From NCBI GenBank assembly GCA_963769435.1, contig CAVYLN010000002.1:1922001-1986000 (forward strand): a stretch of DNA of 64,000 nt. The letters are read 5' to 3'. Made by a program: the position numbers and the translations under genes. The stretch is from JADKAV01 sp963769435. GTDB taxonomy: Bacteria; Actinomycetota; Actinomycetes; S36-B12; UBA10799. The notes below the pieces were generated by a model that did not search any database, was not told the origin of the DNA, and worked only from the letters and a program-made list of their open reading frames with translations. Below are positions 52,530 through 61,988 of the stretch, one piece after another (positions within the stretch are counted from its first letter, which is position 1; each line of letters starts with the position of its first letter).

Positions 52530-54391
52530 ATGAAACGACTGCTGATGATGCTGCTCTTCGCCGGTGGGTTGCTGGTGTTGCAGCAGACCGCGGCGAGTGC
52601 GGCCGACTTCACCGTGAACAGCAACTTGGATGCCGCCGACGCGAGCCCGGGCAACGGCGTCTGCGCGACGGCCGCCGGTGTGTGCACGCTTCGCGCGGCG
52701 GTGATGGAGGCGGAGGCTCTGTCCGGGACGGACACGATCACGGTACCGGCGATGACAATCACCCTGGGGTCGCAGATCACTCTGACGAAGACCACCACGA
52801 TCCGTGGCAGCGGCGCACGGTCGACGATCGTTACTGGGACGCCCGGACACATCCTGTTCGCGATCGGCGGCGGTGACGTGGTGATCCGCGACCTCGCTAT
52901 GCAGGGGGCCACGGCCACCAATGGTGCCGGTCTGGCCATCCAGCAGACCGGCCCGGCGGCGTCCAAACTCATCGGCGTCCGGGTCGCGAACAACAGCATC
53001 ACCGCCGGGGTCAGTCAGGGATACGGCCCGGTGTACGTCACCGCCGGGGAGATGGAGATCCGGGACTCGTCCATCACCGGCAACTCCACCCGGTCCTCCG
53101 GAAACGTCTGGGGCGGCGGCGTCTTTGTGTACGGGTCAGGCACCCGGCTCCTGGTTGAGAACTCCACGATCCACGGGAACACTGTGACGTCCACAGCCTC
53201 CAACGCGTATGGCGGCGGCATCGCGTCGACCTTCAATAGCACCACCACGATCAGGTCCTCGACGATCACGAACAACACTGCCGCGAACACCTCGTCGATA
53301 TCCGGGCTGGGGGGCAATCTCTTACGGGACGCACCCATGACGGTGGAGAACTCGATCGTCTCGGGCGGGGCGGCGGCCTTCAGTACGTATCTGAACTGCT
53401 ACGGCCCGATCGACTTCACCGGTCGCAACCTGGTCTCGGACACCACCTGTGGTGCGGCGACCGCGAACCGGCTGATCACGGATCCGCAGTTGGGGCCGAT
53501 CGCCGACAACGGCGGCGGAACCGACACGCGGGCGCCATCGGTATCAAGCCCTGCGCTGGACGCGGCGACCAGTTGTGCGCGGCGGCGGATCAACGTGGAC
53601 AGGGCCGTCCGATCGGCGCCGCGTGTGACATCGGCGCGGTGGAGCTCGGCGCGGATCTCGGCGTCGTGCAGACCGTCTCCAACCCGACTCCGGCGGCCGG
53701 TTCCGACGTCGTGTTCACCGTCGCGGTCACGAACGCGGGCCTGGACGAGGCGTCCGGGGCGTCGCTTTCGGTTGGCCTTCCGGGGGCCGCGCAGATCACC
53801 TCGGTGTCATCCTCGACCGGCTCCTGCACTGCCGCAGGTGCGTCGGTGAACTGTGCACTCGGCGCGGTGCAGCGTGGTACGCCGGTGAACGTTCTCATCG
53901 TCGCCCGTGCACCCGGCGACGGGGCGATCACCTCGACAGCGACCGTGGCCTCGTCGTTGCCCGACCAGAATCCGGGGAACAACTCGGCCACTGTGAGTGC
54001 GACGGTTCCGGCTGCCGCGCCGGTCCCGAGTGCGGACGACCGGCCCTGTGTCAACGTCGTGCGGGGCAATGCCCGGGCCAACAAACTGCGGGGCACTGCG
54101 GCCGGTGACAAGATGTTCGGTCTGGGGCGCAAGGACGTCCTGCGGGCCCTTGGCGGGAACGACTGCCTGAACGGGGGCACGGGCAACGACCGAATGATCG
54201 CCGGTTCCGGTGACGACCGGCTTGTCGGGAGCAAGGGCCGCGACTCGATGCTCGGCGGACCAGGCAACGACGTCGTCAAGGCGCGTGACCGAGAGCGCGA
54301 CTTCATCAAGTGCGGTGCCGGCAAGGACACGGTCTTCGCCGACCGGATCGACCGCGTCACGAAGGACTGCGAGAAGGTCCGGCGCAAGTAG
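52530..54391 (+). CDS. secreted multidomain surface protein: CSLREA, beta-helix, DUF11-like and RTX-type repeats; one frameshift
   Basis: An exported protein of about 620 residues. The signal peptide ends SAA, and a CSLREA-like domain (FTVNSNLDAADASPGNG, VCTLRAAVMEAEAL) follows. A right-handed parallel beta-helix has repeated NN/GG turns (SSITGNSTRSS, NSTIHGNTVT), and the anchor-type GAACDIGAVELG ends it. A DUF11/CARDB-like domain (DVVFTVAVTNAGLDEASGA) is followed by calcium-binding-type repeats (GGNDCLNGGTGNDRMIAGSG, GGPGNDVVKARD). A frame change near 53575 lies in the conserved TSCAAADQRGQGRPIG junction. Confidence 0.85.
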
Positions 54392-54436
54392 TCGCCAGGG
54401 CTGCCGGCGTCTCTCGGCTCGCGTCTCAGTCGTCGC

Positions 54437-54528
54437 GTGTCCGTTTTTGCATGATGATCATCGGTTTTGGCCGGAGTTCGTGGGGAGCGGGCCGTCCCAG
54501 GGCATGATCATCATGCAGAAGCGGACAC
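54437..54528. repeat. family B palindromic element, copy 4
   Basis: 25-bp arms (54437-54461 and 54504-54528, two mismatches) with GTGTCCG outside and GCATGATGATCAT inside. The loop GGCCGGAGTTCGTGGG resembles that of copy 2. It lies in the 219-bp gap between two rightward genes, 46 bp after the surface-protein stop. Confidence 0.93.
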
Positions 54529-54610
54529 TGGCGGTGCTGGCATGGCCAGATGTGACGAGCCGGCGCCAGAACTCGCGCTGCCGGGGGGACTGGTCTGGGA
54601 GACTCACCCC

Positions 54611-56068
54611 ATGGCATTTGACGGCTCGCCGGCGGGAGGGCAAGGCGTGCGCTGGCTGTTCGCCGACCAACTCGGCCCACATTTCGTCGACGATCACGAC
54701 GGCCCCGTGCTGCTCATCGAGTCGAGGGCCGCGTTGCGCAGGCACCGCGTCCACCGGGCCAAGGCACATCTTCTGCTGTCGGCGCTGAGGCATCGCGCGG
54801 CCGAACTCGGCGACCGTGCGGTGTACATCCGGGCCGATACTTACCGGGAGGCGCTGCATCGCGTGGGTGGGCCCGTGCACGTCATCCACCCCACCTCCCG
54901 GCAGGCTCTTCAATTCGTGGAGTCGATGGGTATGGAGGTCCTGCCGCCAAGGGGATTCGTGACGACCTCCCAGCAGTTCGAGGACTGGGCCGGCAAGCGG
55001 CCGCTGCTGGAGCGGTTCTACCGCGCTGCCAGGCGATCGACCGGCGTGCTGATGGACGGCGACCAACCGGTCGCAGGCAGGTGGAACCTCGACGCCGACA
55101 ACCGTGAGCCCCCGCCACGCGGCACCCGGACCCTGGGTGTTCCCGGGCCCGCGTGGCCGGTGGAGGACGAGGTGGACGCAGCGGTGCGGGTCGACCTCGA
55201 GGACGTGCCGACGATCGGCCGGGACGGTCCGCGCAGGTTCGCCGCCACCCGGGGCGAAGCATTGTCCGCGCTCGACGAGTTCGTCCGGCAGCGCCTACCC
55301 GCCTTCGGCACGTACGAGGACGCCATGCTGGCTGAGGACCCCTGGATGGCTCACTCGCTGTTGTCGGTGCCCATGAATCTCGGACTGCTGGATCCACTAG
55401 AGGCCATCGCGGCCGCCGAGTCCGCGTTCCGGGACGGCGCAGCACCGCTGAATGCGGTGGAGGGCTTCGTGCGGCAGGTGCTCGGATGGCGGGAGTACAT
55501 GTGGCACCTCTACTGGCGTCTGCCGGCCGACTACGCGGACAGCAACCACCTCGACGCCCGCAAACCGCTACCGGACTGGTTCGAGCATATGGAGGGCTCC
55601 CCGGCACGCTGTCTGGACGTGACCCTGCGTGACGTGCGTGACAGCGGGTGGGCCCACCACATCCAACGACTCATGGTGCTCGGCTCGTGGGCGTTGCAGC
55701 GGGGATACGACCCCGCGCGGCTCAACGACTGGTTCCGCCGGGCCTTCGTCGACGGGTACGACTGGGTGATGGTCGGCAACGTCATCGGGATGTCCCAATA
55801 CGCCGACGGCGGGATCGTGGCCACGAAGCCCTACACCTCCGGTGGCGCCTACATCAAGAAGATGAGCGACTACTGCGGCGGATGCCGGTTCTCCCCCGAC
55901 CGCAGGACGGGGGAGCAGGCGTGCCCCTTCACGGCCGGCTACTGGGACTTCTTGGCGCGCAATGAGCAGGCGCTGAGTGACAACCACCGGATGGCCAGAC
56001 CCTTGGCGGGGATGCGCCGGCTGGCGGATCTTCCCGAAGTGAGGGCGGCGGCGGCACGTTTCGACTAG
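54611..56068 (+). CDS. FeS-BCP / PhrB-like cryptochrome-photolyase family protein
   Basis: A 485-residue flavoprotein of the iron-sulfur bacterial cryptochrome/photolyase group, some of which repair (6-4) photoproducts. WLFADQLGPHF opens the antenna domain. QVLGWREYMWHLYWRLP and MSQYADGGIVATKPYTSGGA are family blocks. The [4Fe-4S] ligands fit SDYCGGCRFSP and QACPF, with a fourth cysteine in PARCLDVT. ATG 54611 is chosen; an ATG at 54542 would add 23 residues and begin 13 bp after the family B repeat. Confidence 0.9.
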   Translation: MAFDGSPAGGQGVRWLFADQLGPHFVDDHDGPVLLIESRAALRRHRVHRAKAHLLLSALRHRAAELGDRAVYIRADTYREALHRVGGPVHVIHPTSRQALQFVESMGMEVLPPRGFVTTSQQFEDWAGKRPLLERFYRAARRSTGVLMDGDQPVAGRWNLDADNREPPPRGTRTLGVPGPAWPVEDEVDAAVRVDLEDVPTIGRDGPRRFAATRGEALSALDEFVRQRLPAFGTYEDAMLAEDPWMAHSLLSVPMNLGLLDPLEAIAAAESAFRDGAAPLNAVEGFVRQVLGWREYMWHLYWRLPADYADSNHLDARKPLPDWFEHMEGSPARCLDVTLRDVRDSGWAHHIQRLMVLGSWALQRGYDPARLNDWFRRAFVDGYDWVMVGNVIGMSQYADGGIVATKPYTSGGAYIKKMSDYCGGCRFSPDRRTGEQACPFTAGYWDFLARNEQALSDNHRMARPLAGMRRLADLPEVRAAAARFD

Positions 56069-56144
56069 GGCCAGGGTGGTCATCACCTCGGCCCGTGCAG
56101 CCCCGACGAGGCGCCACCGGCATCCGCGCTGACAGAATCCCCGG

Positions 56145-56960
56145 GTGGACCAGGCGAACCCGAACCAGTCGTCGACGCCGCACTTCTCGATCCCCAAGGT
56201 CATCGCGGTCGGAGTGCTCGGCGGTGTGCTCGCTGGTCTGTTCGGGGTGGGAGGCGGCATCGTGATGGTGCCGCTGTTCGTGTTCGTGCTGGGCCTTGAC
56301 CAGCGCACGGCGGTCACGACCTCGTTGTTGGCGATCATCCCGATCAGCGCGCTCGGCACGCTCGGCTACGCAACCGGCGGTGCGGTCGCCTGGATCGACG
56401 CGATCGTGATCGGGCTCGGGAGCATCGTGGGGGGTCAGGTCGGCGTGCGGCTGCTGCACCGGATCCCGATCCCTGCGCTGCAGGCTGGGTTCGCGGCACT
56501 GCTGTTCTTCTCCGCGTATCGCATGGCGCTGCCGTCGGCGACCGCGTCGACGTCCGGCGATGGGCGACAGTGGTGGCTGATGGTTCTGCTCGGAGTCGCC
56601 GCCGGCATGCTGGCGGGACTGCTCGGGGTCGGCGGCGGCATCGTGATCGTGCCGGGACTGGTGCTGCTGGCCGGTGCAGGTCTGGACGTCGCCCGCGGCA
56701 CCAGCCTGCTCGTCGTGCTCCTCACGGCCGTGACCGCTTCGTTCACGACCGTGCGTGCTGGGCAGACCGCTACGAGAGTCGGTGTCTGGGCAGGCCTGGC
56801 AGGAGCTCCCGCTTCACTGGCAGCCGCCAGATTCGCCCAGTCCATCCCCGAACGCCAGGCAGCGATCCTTTTCGCCGGGCTCATGGTCTTCGCGGGGATC
56901 CAGCTCATCCGGCGAGCACTGGCCGCGAGATCGGCACCCACCGACGCCGTTGATGGTTGA
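56145..56960 (+). CDS. sulfite exporter TauE/SafE family permease
   Basis: A 271-residue permease with two homologous four-helix halves, each starting with a GGVLAGLFGVGGGIVMVPL-type motif (the second is AGMLAGLLGVGGGIVIVPGL). The family moves organosulfur or sulfite-like anions. GTG 56145 is the start. It is 76 bp after the photolyase gene, in the same direction. Confidence 0.9.
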   Translation: MDQANPNQSSTPHFSIPKVIAVGVLGGVLAGLFGVGGGIVMVPLFVFVLGLDQRTAVTTSLLAIIPISALGTLGYATGGAVAWIDAIVIGLGSIVGGQVGVRLLHRIPIPALQAGFAALLFFSAYRMALPSATASTSGDGRQWWLMVLLGVAAGMLAGLLGVGGGIVIVPGLVLLAGAGLDVARGTSLLVVLLTAVTASFTTVRAGQTATRVGVWAGLAGAPASLAAARFAQSIPERQAAILFAGLMVFAGIQLIRRALAARSAPTDAVDG

Positions 56961-57034
56961 GTTTCGTCTCCGGTTCGGCCGGCCCGCGCCCTCTCGGCAT
57001 CCTGTGGCGGACCGCACCGGCCTAGGATCGAGGT

Positions 57035-58696
57035 GTGGGACTGCGCGAGGCGAACATCGACCAACTCGACGGCGGCACTTTCGACGTTCTGATCGTCGGC
57101 GGTGGCATCAACGGTGCTGTGGCGGCCGCCGCGCTGGCTTCTCGTGGCGCGCGGGTGGCCGTCATCGACCGGGGCGACTTCGCGGACTTCACGTCCATGC
57201 AGTCGAGCAACCTCGTGTGGGGCGGCTTCAAGTACTTGGAGAACTACGAGTTCAAACTCGTGCGCGATCTGTGCATGTCCCGCAACCATCTGATCAAGGC
57301 GTATCCGGCGAACCTCAAAGAGATCCGGTTCATGGCCGCCCTCGACGAGAACTCCCCCTACAAGCCGTTGTTCGCCGGGATGGGCGCCACCGGATACTGG
57401 CTGATCGGCAACGGATTCACGAAACCACCCCGTGTGCTGACACCTGAGAAGATCGGCGAGAAGGAGCCGATCGTGCGCACCGACAACATTCTCGGTGGCA
57501 TCGAGTACTCCGACGCCTACATCGTCGACAACGATTCACGCTTCGTGTTCGGCTTCATCCGATCTGCGCTGAACTCCGGGGCGACGTGCGCCAATTACGT
57601 GTCGTTCGAGTCGGCAACCCGTGAGGGCGACCGGTGGCGGGTGCAGTTGCGGGACACCGATACCGGCGCCGAGTTCTCCGCGACGACCAAGGTCATCGTG
57701 AACGCAGCGGGTCCGTTCGTGGACCCGATCAACGCAGCGCACGGCGTCACGCACCAAGCACAAGATCGTGTTCTCCAAGGGGATCCACCTGATCGTGCCG
57801 CGACTGGCCAAGCAGGAGCGTGTGCTGGCGTTCTTCGACGACACCCAGCGGCTGTTCTACGTGATACCGATGGGCCCGCGCTCGGTGATCGGGACGACCG
57901 ACGAACGAGTCACCGACGCGGTCACCGACGTGACGGTGGAGGACCGGGACTTCCTGCTCGACCAGATCAACGAGCGCCTCGACCTGATGACGCCGCTGTC
58001 CCCGCGCGACATCATCGCCACCCGGTCCGGGGTGCGGCCGCTGGTCGTTCGAGGCCGACGACACGACCTCGGATGAGACGGACTGGACCTCGTTGTCGCG
58101 CAAGCACGCGATCGAGGTCGATCCGGCCCGTTCCTGGGTGACGGTGTTCGGCGGCAAACTCACCGACTGCGTGAACATCGGCAACGAGGTCAGCACGATC
58201 GTGAAGAAACTCGGTGTGCCGCTGACGAAGGACAAGAAGTCCTGGTACGGCGAACCTCCCAAGGCCACCCGCGACGAGTTCTTCCGGCAGGCCCGGCTCA
58301 TGGGCCTGGACCGGATCACCACCCGGGCCAGCTTCGAGACGCTTGTCGACGCGGCTGTGGCGACGCTACGGTCTGCGGGCTTTCGCCATGCTCGAGGCGC
58401 TGCGCGACGACCCGAGCATGGCCGACGACATCATCGAGGACGCCGACTACGTCCGCGTGGAGTTGTTCTACGCCGCCAAGACCGAGATGATCACCAAACT
58501 CGACGACTTCCTGCGTCGTCGCAGCAAGATCGCGCTGGTGCTCGACTACGACGACATCCGGACCGCTGACGGAATCCGTGAGGCGTGCGAGTTGCTCTTC
58601 GGCGACGATGCCCAGCGTCGCTACGACGAGTACTTCACTGAGGAGCGCAAGGCGCAGCTCGAAGGGTACCGGCAACCTAGCCAGGTGTACCCGTAA
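57035..58696 (+). CDS. glpD: aerobic glycerol-3-phosphate dehydrogenase, three frameshifts
   Basis: FAD-dependent dehydrogenase that oxidises glycerol-3-phosphate to DHAP at the membrane. The dinucleotide motif VLIVGGGINGAVAAAALASR lies near the N-terminus, with VNAAGPFVDPI following. The second frame has KGIHLIVPRL and VIPMGPRSVIGTTDE; the third has TVFGGKLTDCVNIGN; the fourth has RYGLRAFAMLEAL and a C-terminal helical domain. Frame changes near 57750, 58040 and 58345 each fit one extra base. GTG 57035 starts it. The segments add up to a normal-length GlpD. Confidence 0.88.
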
Positions 58697-58712
58697 GGCA
58701 GCGGCTTGGCGC

Positions 58713-58800
58713 TGTCCCGGCCCGCCCCCCGGCCCGCCCCCCGGCCACCAGGCCCCGGCCGCCAGCCCACGCCCCGGCCTCCGCCCCCTCGCCCCCGGCC
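58713..58800. repeat. C-rich low-complexity tract with G-quadruplex potential on the minus strand
   Basis: Almost uninterrupted CCCGGCCCGCCCCCC-type sequence between glpD and the family A copy 5 palindrome. On the minus strand several runs of three or more G are spaced by one to three bases, as needed for a quadruplex. Together with the palindrome it fills the convergent glpD/DUF6629 gap. Confidence 0.5.
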
Positions 58801-58801
58801 A

Positions 58802-58877
58802 CGACGTTGGAGGTTGTGCACGAGGTTGGAGAACGCACGCGTGTCTTCTCCAACGTCGTGCACAACCTCCAACCTCG
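58802..58877. repeat. family A palindromic element, copy 5
   Basis: A 76-bp palindrome of GTTGGAG/CTCCAAC heptamers centred on CGCACGCGTGTC. It has the same outer CGACGTTGGAGGTTGTGCAC start as copies 1 and 4. It lies between two convergent genes, 33 bp before the DUF6629 stop. Confidence 0.9.
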
Positions 58878-58909
58878 CTGCGTGGGCGAACCGATGCGGC
58901 GTGGGGGTT

Positions 58910-59608
58910 TCACCTGCGGGACGCCGGCGACGGATCGTGCACTCCGCCCTCCCAGGGCCAGGGGCCACCCGCACCGCGGGACGACTGCAGTTGCCGCATG
59001 TACCAGGCAACGAAGAAGCTGGTGCTTGCCGCCAGAAAGCACCAGAGCGATGGCAGCCCGCGCTGGGCCATGACCGAGAGGACCGCGACACCGGCCGCGT
59101 TCACGAGCCCCCAGATGAACAGGGGTCGTTGGCCTGACAGCAGGAGTGCGCCGCATGTTGCGCCCAGGTACAGCACACCGGAAACCGAGGAGACGCCGTC
59201 GATCGTGTAGTCGATGTACAAGTTGCATGCCACCGCGTCACCCTGGCCGTCCACCAGACCGATCAGGAAGTCGATCCCCGAGATGATGCCCGCGCCGGTG
59301 AGGGCCAGCAGGGCATCGCGGCGCCAGCCCCGTGGCTCCAGGAGGAACACGCTGACCGGCACGTAGATCGGGAGGAACACGAACGCGATGAACATGAAGA
59401 AACTGACAGCGGCGTCCCCCACTGCCGCCGGGACCAGCCCTCGCTCTCCCCACCAGACGAACGCCGAGGTGAACGTATGAACGGCGAACACGGCCGGGAG
59501 CAGGGCCATCGGCATGGTTCTACCGGCGCGGTTGTGGCGAAGTGCATCTATCGCGATAACTGTGATCGCCGCACCGGCGACCAGGTCCACCTCCGGGCCG
59601 AGGCACAT
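58910..59608 (-). CDS. DUF6629-like polytopic membrane protein
   Basis: A 232-residue protein with about seven helices. It starts MCLGPEVDLVAGAAITVIAI, matching the MCFSPEAD-type start of DUF6629 proteins, then VFAVHTFTSAFVWWGERG. The ATG at 59608 is chosen for that match; the frame is open to 59644. The tail is soluble and glycine-rich. Function unknown. It is divergent from the ankyrin-repeat lipoprotein gene. Confidence 0.8.
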   Translation of the reverse strand: MCLGPEVDLVAGAAITVIAIDALRHNRAGRTMPMALLPAVFAVHTFTSAFVWWGERGLVPAAVGDAAVSFFMFIAFVFLPIYVPVSVFLLEPRGWRRDALLALTGAGIISGIDFLIGLVDGQGDAVACNLYIDYTIDGVSSVSGVLYLGATCGALLLSGQRPLFIWGLVNAAGVAVLSVMAQRGLPSLWCFLAASTSFFVAWYMRQLQSSRGAGGPWPWEGGVHDPSPASRR

Positions 59609-59724
59609 GGCCACCTCCGCGTTGCGTCCGCTTCTGTATAGCAAGCGTGGCGGGATCTTCGCCGGTCATGCATGGCGTGGGCTCCGCAAGCCGCCCCGGG
59701 GGATCTCCTTGCTACGGTGCGGTG

Positions 59725-60501
59725 ATGCGAGGAGTTCTGCTGGTTGCGGGGTTGGTCGCCGTGCTGACTGCCGGATGTGCGAGCACCTCGCAACCGCCTC
59801 CCGAAACGGGCTCGAAGCCACCGTCCTCGGCATCGCCGGGCCCGGGGAGTCCGACACCCGCCGCGAGCCCGAGTTCCGCGAGCCCGCGCGACTCGTCCCT
59901 GGATCTGCCGCTGATCGACGCCGCGGCCGCCGGCGATGAAGCCCGAGTCCGGCGACTCCTCCGGCGTGGCGCAAGTGTCCGGGCGACCGACGAGCGGGGC
60001 CGCACGCCGTTGATCGCCGCCGCCTACGGAAACCACCGGGCGGTGGCGCGTCTACTTGTGCGCTCGGGCGCGGATCCCAACGAGAAGGACGCCACCGTCC
60101 AGAGTGCCTACCTCATCTCGACCAGTGAGATCGGTGACGATCCTCGACTCCTCACCCTGCTTCTGCGGGAAGGTGCGGACGTGTCGAGCCGCGACTCGTT
60201 CAACGGGACTGGCCTCATCCGGGCGGCGGAACGGGGGTTCCCCAGGATTATCCGGCGACTGCTCAGCACGGACATCGAGATCGATCACGTGAACCGCCTG
60301 GGGTGGACGGCCCTGCACGAGGCCATCATTCTCGGCGATGGCGGCCGCGCACACACCCGAGTGGTCCGGTTGCTCGTGGACGCGGGGGCCGACGTGAACC
60401 TGCCGTCCGCCCGTGACGGAGTGCGACCACTCACGCATGCACAGGAACGTGGGTACAACCGGATCGCGAGAATCCTTCGGAACGCCGGTGCGAGGCCCTG
60501 A
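59725..60501 (+). CDS. ankyrin-repeat lipoprotein
   Basis: A 258-residue exported protein: lipobox VLTAGC, a proline/serine linker, then about five ankyrin repeats. Examples are LIDAAAAGDEARVRRLLRRG, GRTPLIAAAYGNHRAVARLL and GWTALHEAIILGDGG; the last ends RIARILRNAGA. Ankyrin domains mediate protein binding. ATG 59725 gives the signal peptide; GTG 59722 is equally possible. No partner is evident. Confidence 0.88.
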   Translation: MRGVLLVAGLVAVLTAGCASTSQPPPETGSKPPSSASPGPGSPTPAASPSSASPRDSSLDLPLIDAAAAGDEARVRRLLRRGASVRATDERGRTPLIAAAYGNHRAVARLLVRSGADPNEKDATVQSAYLISTSEIGDDPRLLTLLLREGADVSSRDSFNGTGLIRAAERGFPRIIRRLLSTDIEIDHVNRLGWTALHEAIILGDGGRAHTRVVRLLVDAGADVNLPSARDGVRPLTHAQERGYNRIARILRNAGARP

Positions 60502-60570
60502 GCCGCTCGACAACTTTGGGTAGGCCTCCACCGCACAAGGCGTCCGGCCGCGGGCTTGCGGGGCACAGAC

Positions 60571-61314
60571 TCAGACCAGTGCGGCGACTCCTGCCGTGAG
60601 CAGTGGCGCGAGTACGAGCGCCGGCAGCATGTCGCCGACCGGGACCGCCCGGATGTTCAGAAGACGCAGCCCCACACCGAGCAGCAGGACGCCGCCGGTC
60701 GCGGTCAGGCTCGCGACCAGGGCCCCGGACATGACCGACCCGAGTACGACGGCCAGCGCCGTCAGCGTTCCTTGCCACACCCCGACCGACAGTGCTGAAG
60801 CGGCCACACCCCAGCCCAGCGACGCTGCGAATGCCACCGAAGCGAAACCGTCCAGTGCCGACTTGAGCGTCAACTCGTCGATGCCCTGACCGAGACCATC
60901 GCTGAGCGCTCCCAGGACGGCGAGCGGACCGATGCAGAAGATCAGGGACGAGTCGACGAAACCCTCGACGAACCGCGCCCGCGATTCGGATGCGCCGCCC
61001 GCCGCGAAGCGCCTCTGCAACCAGGCCCCGACCTGTTCGAGTCGGTACTCGATCCGCAGCAGGGAGCCCGCGATGCCCCCGATCAGCAGAGCTCCCAGGA
61101 CCACCAGCAGGGTCACTCCCTCCCCGACCGCGGTGACGAAGTCCTGATCCTGCAGCGCCATGACGTTCAGGCCACCGATCACCAGGGTGACGAGGCCCAG
61201 CGCGTCGGTGACGGTCACCCGGGTTCGTTCCGGCAGGCGATGTCCGAGCAGGACGCCGACCGTCGAACCGAGGAGGATCGCGATGACGTTGATCACCGTT
61301 CCCAGCCCATACAT
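60571..61314 (-). CDS. DUF554 (YdfK/YqgA-like) membrane protein
   Basis: A 247-residue polytopic protein with the DUF554 start YGLGTVINVIAILLGSTVGV and the conserved EGFVDSSLIFCIGPLAVLGA and LKSALDGFASVAFAASLGWG blocks. Function unknown. ATG 61314 is the start; the open frame extends further upstream but without similarity. It is convergent with the ankyrin gene. Confidence 0.88.
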   Translation of the reverse strand: MYGLGTVINVIAILLGSTVGVLLGHRLPERTRVTVTDALGLVTLVIGGLNVMALQDQDFVTAVGEGVTLLVVLGALLIGGIAGSLLRIEYRLEQVGAWLQRRFAAGGASESRARFVEGFVDSSLIFCIGPLAVLGALSDGLGQGIDELTLKSALDGFASVAFAASLGWGVAASALSVGVWQGTLTALAVVLGSVMSGALVASLTATGGVLLLGVGLRLLNIRAVPVGDMLPALVLAPLLTAGVAALV

Positions 61315-61484
61315 GGCGTACCTCCCGCTGGAGCCTACTGCCCGGTGTCCGAGCGCCGACCAGGTGGCGTGGGTCGGGGGACATGCTCCTGCCCGCGAGC
61401 AGGATGGGGACCTCGAACGCACCTCCGGGGTCGTCGCGGTCCGCGCGTGGAGGTGGCCCGCGCCGGCCGGGGTGTGAGATCGGG

Positions 61485-61907
61485 CTAGGCGGCGGCATCG
61501 ACGTCGTGCACGATTCGGGAACCGTCCGGGGTCACGATGTGGAAGCCGATCAGGGGCATCCGCTGAAACGTGTCCTCGACGCACCGACGCCAACGCCGGT
61601 CGGCTGGTGTCACGGTCAGGCCGCCCCTGCGCGCCAGGGCGAACAGCAGCGAGCAGCCTGGTGCCATCCGGGCGAAGGACTCATCCATCTGTGGGAAGAC
61701 GCGGTACGCGTCGGGCAGGGGCATCTGCTCGAACTCATCGATCTGAATCGGCTGTAGTGGCCGTCGGAGTTCGTCGCAGATCATGATCAACAGGGCGCCG
61801 TCCATCCGGGCCTGCATGTTGACGAACAGATCCAGGATGTCCGCGACGTGTGTCGGATCGATCAGTGGGATGTCGGGCCAGTCGGGGGCGAGGTCGCGGA
61901 AGCTCAT
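61485..61907 (-). CDS. conserved actinobacterial hypothetical protein
   Basis: A 140-residue soluble protein with no recognised domain. DIPLIDPTHVADILDLFVNM and GALLIMICDELRRPLQPIQI are followed by a helical part and a beta-hairpin GFHIVTPDGSRIVHDVD. The ATG at 61907 is preferred over 61940. It lies 81 bp downstream of rsgA in the same direction and may be cotranscribed. Nothing in the sequence indicates its activity. Confidence 0.65.
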   Translation of the reverse strand: MSFRDLAPDWPDIPLIDPTHVADILDLFVNMQARMDGALLIMICDELRRPLQPIQIDEFEQMPLPDAYRVFPQMDESFARMAPGCSLLFALARRGGLTVTPADRRWRRCVEDTFQRMPLIGFHIVTPDGSRIVHDVDAAA

Positions 61908-61988
61908 GTTCTCAGCCTCAGGAAACCGGGGCAGCGGCACAAGGTCGACCGTCGGATCTGTGGAAAGCCGCGGCGCCGGCGGGCCCGG

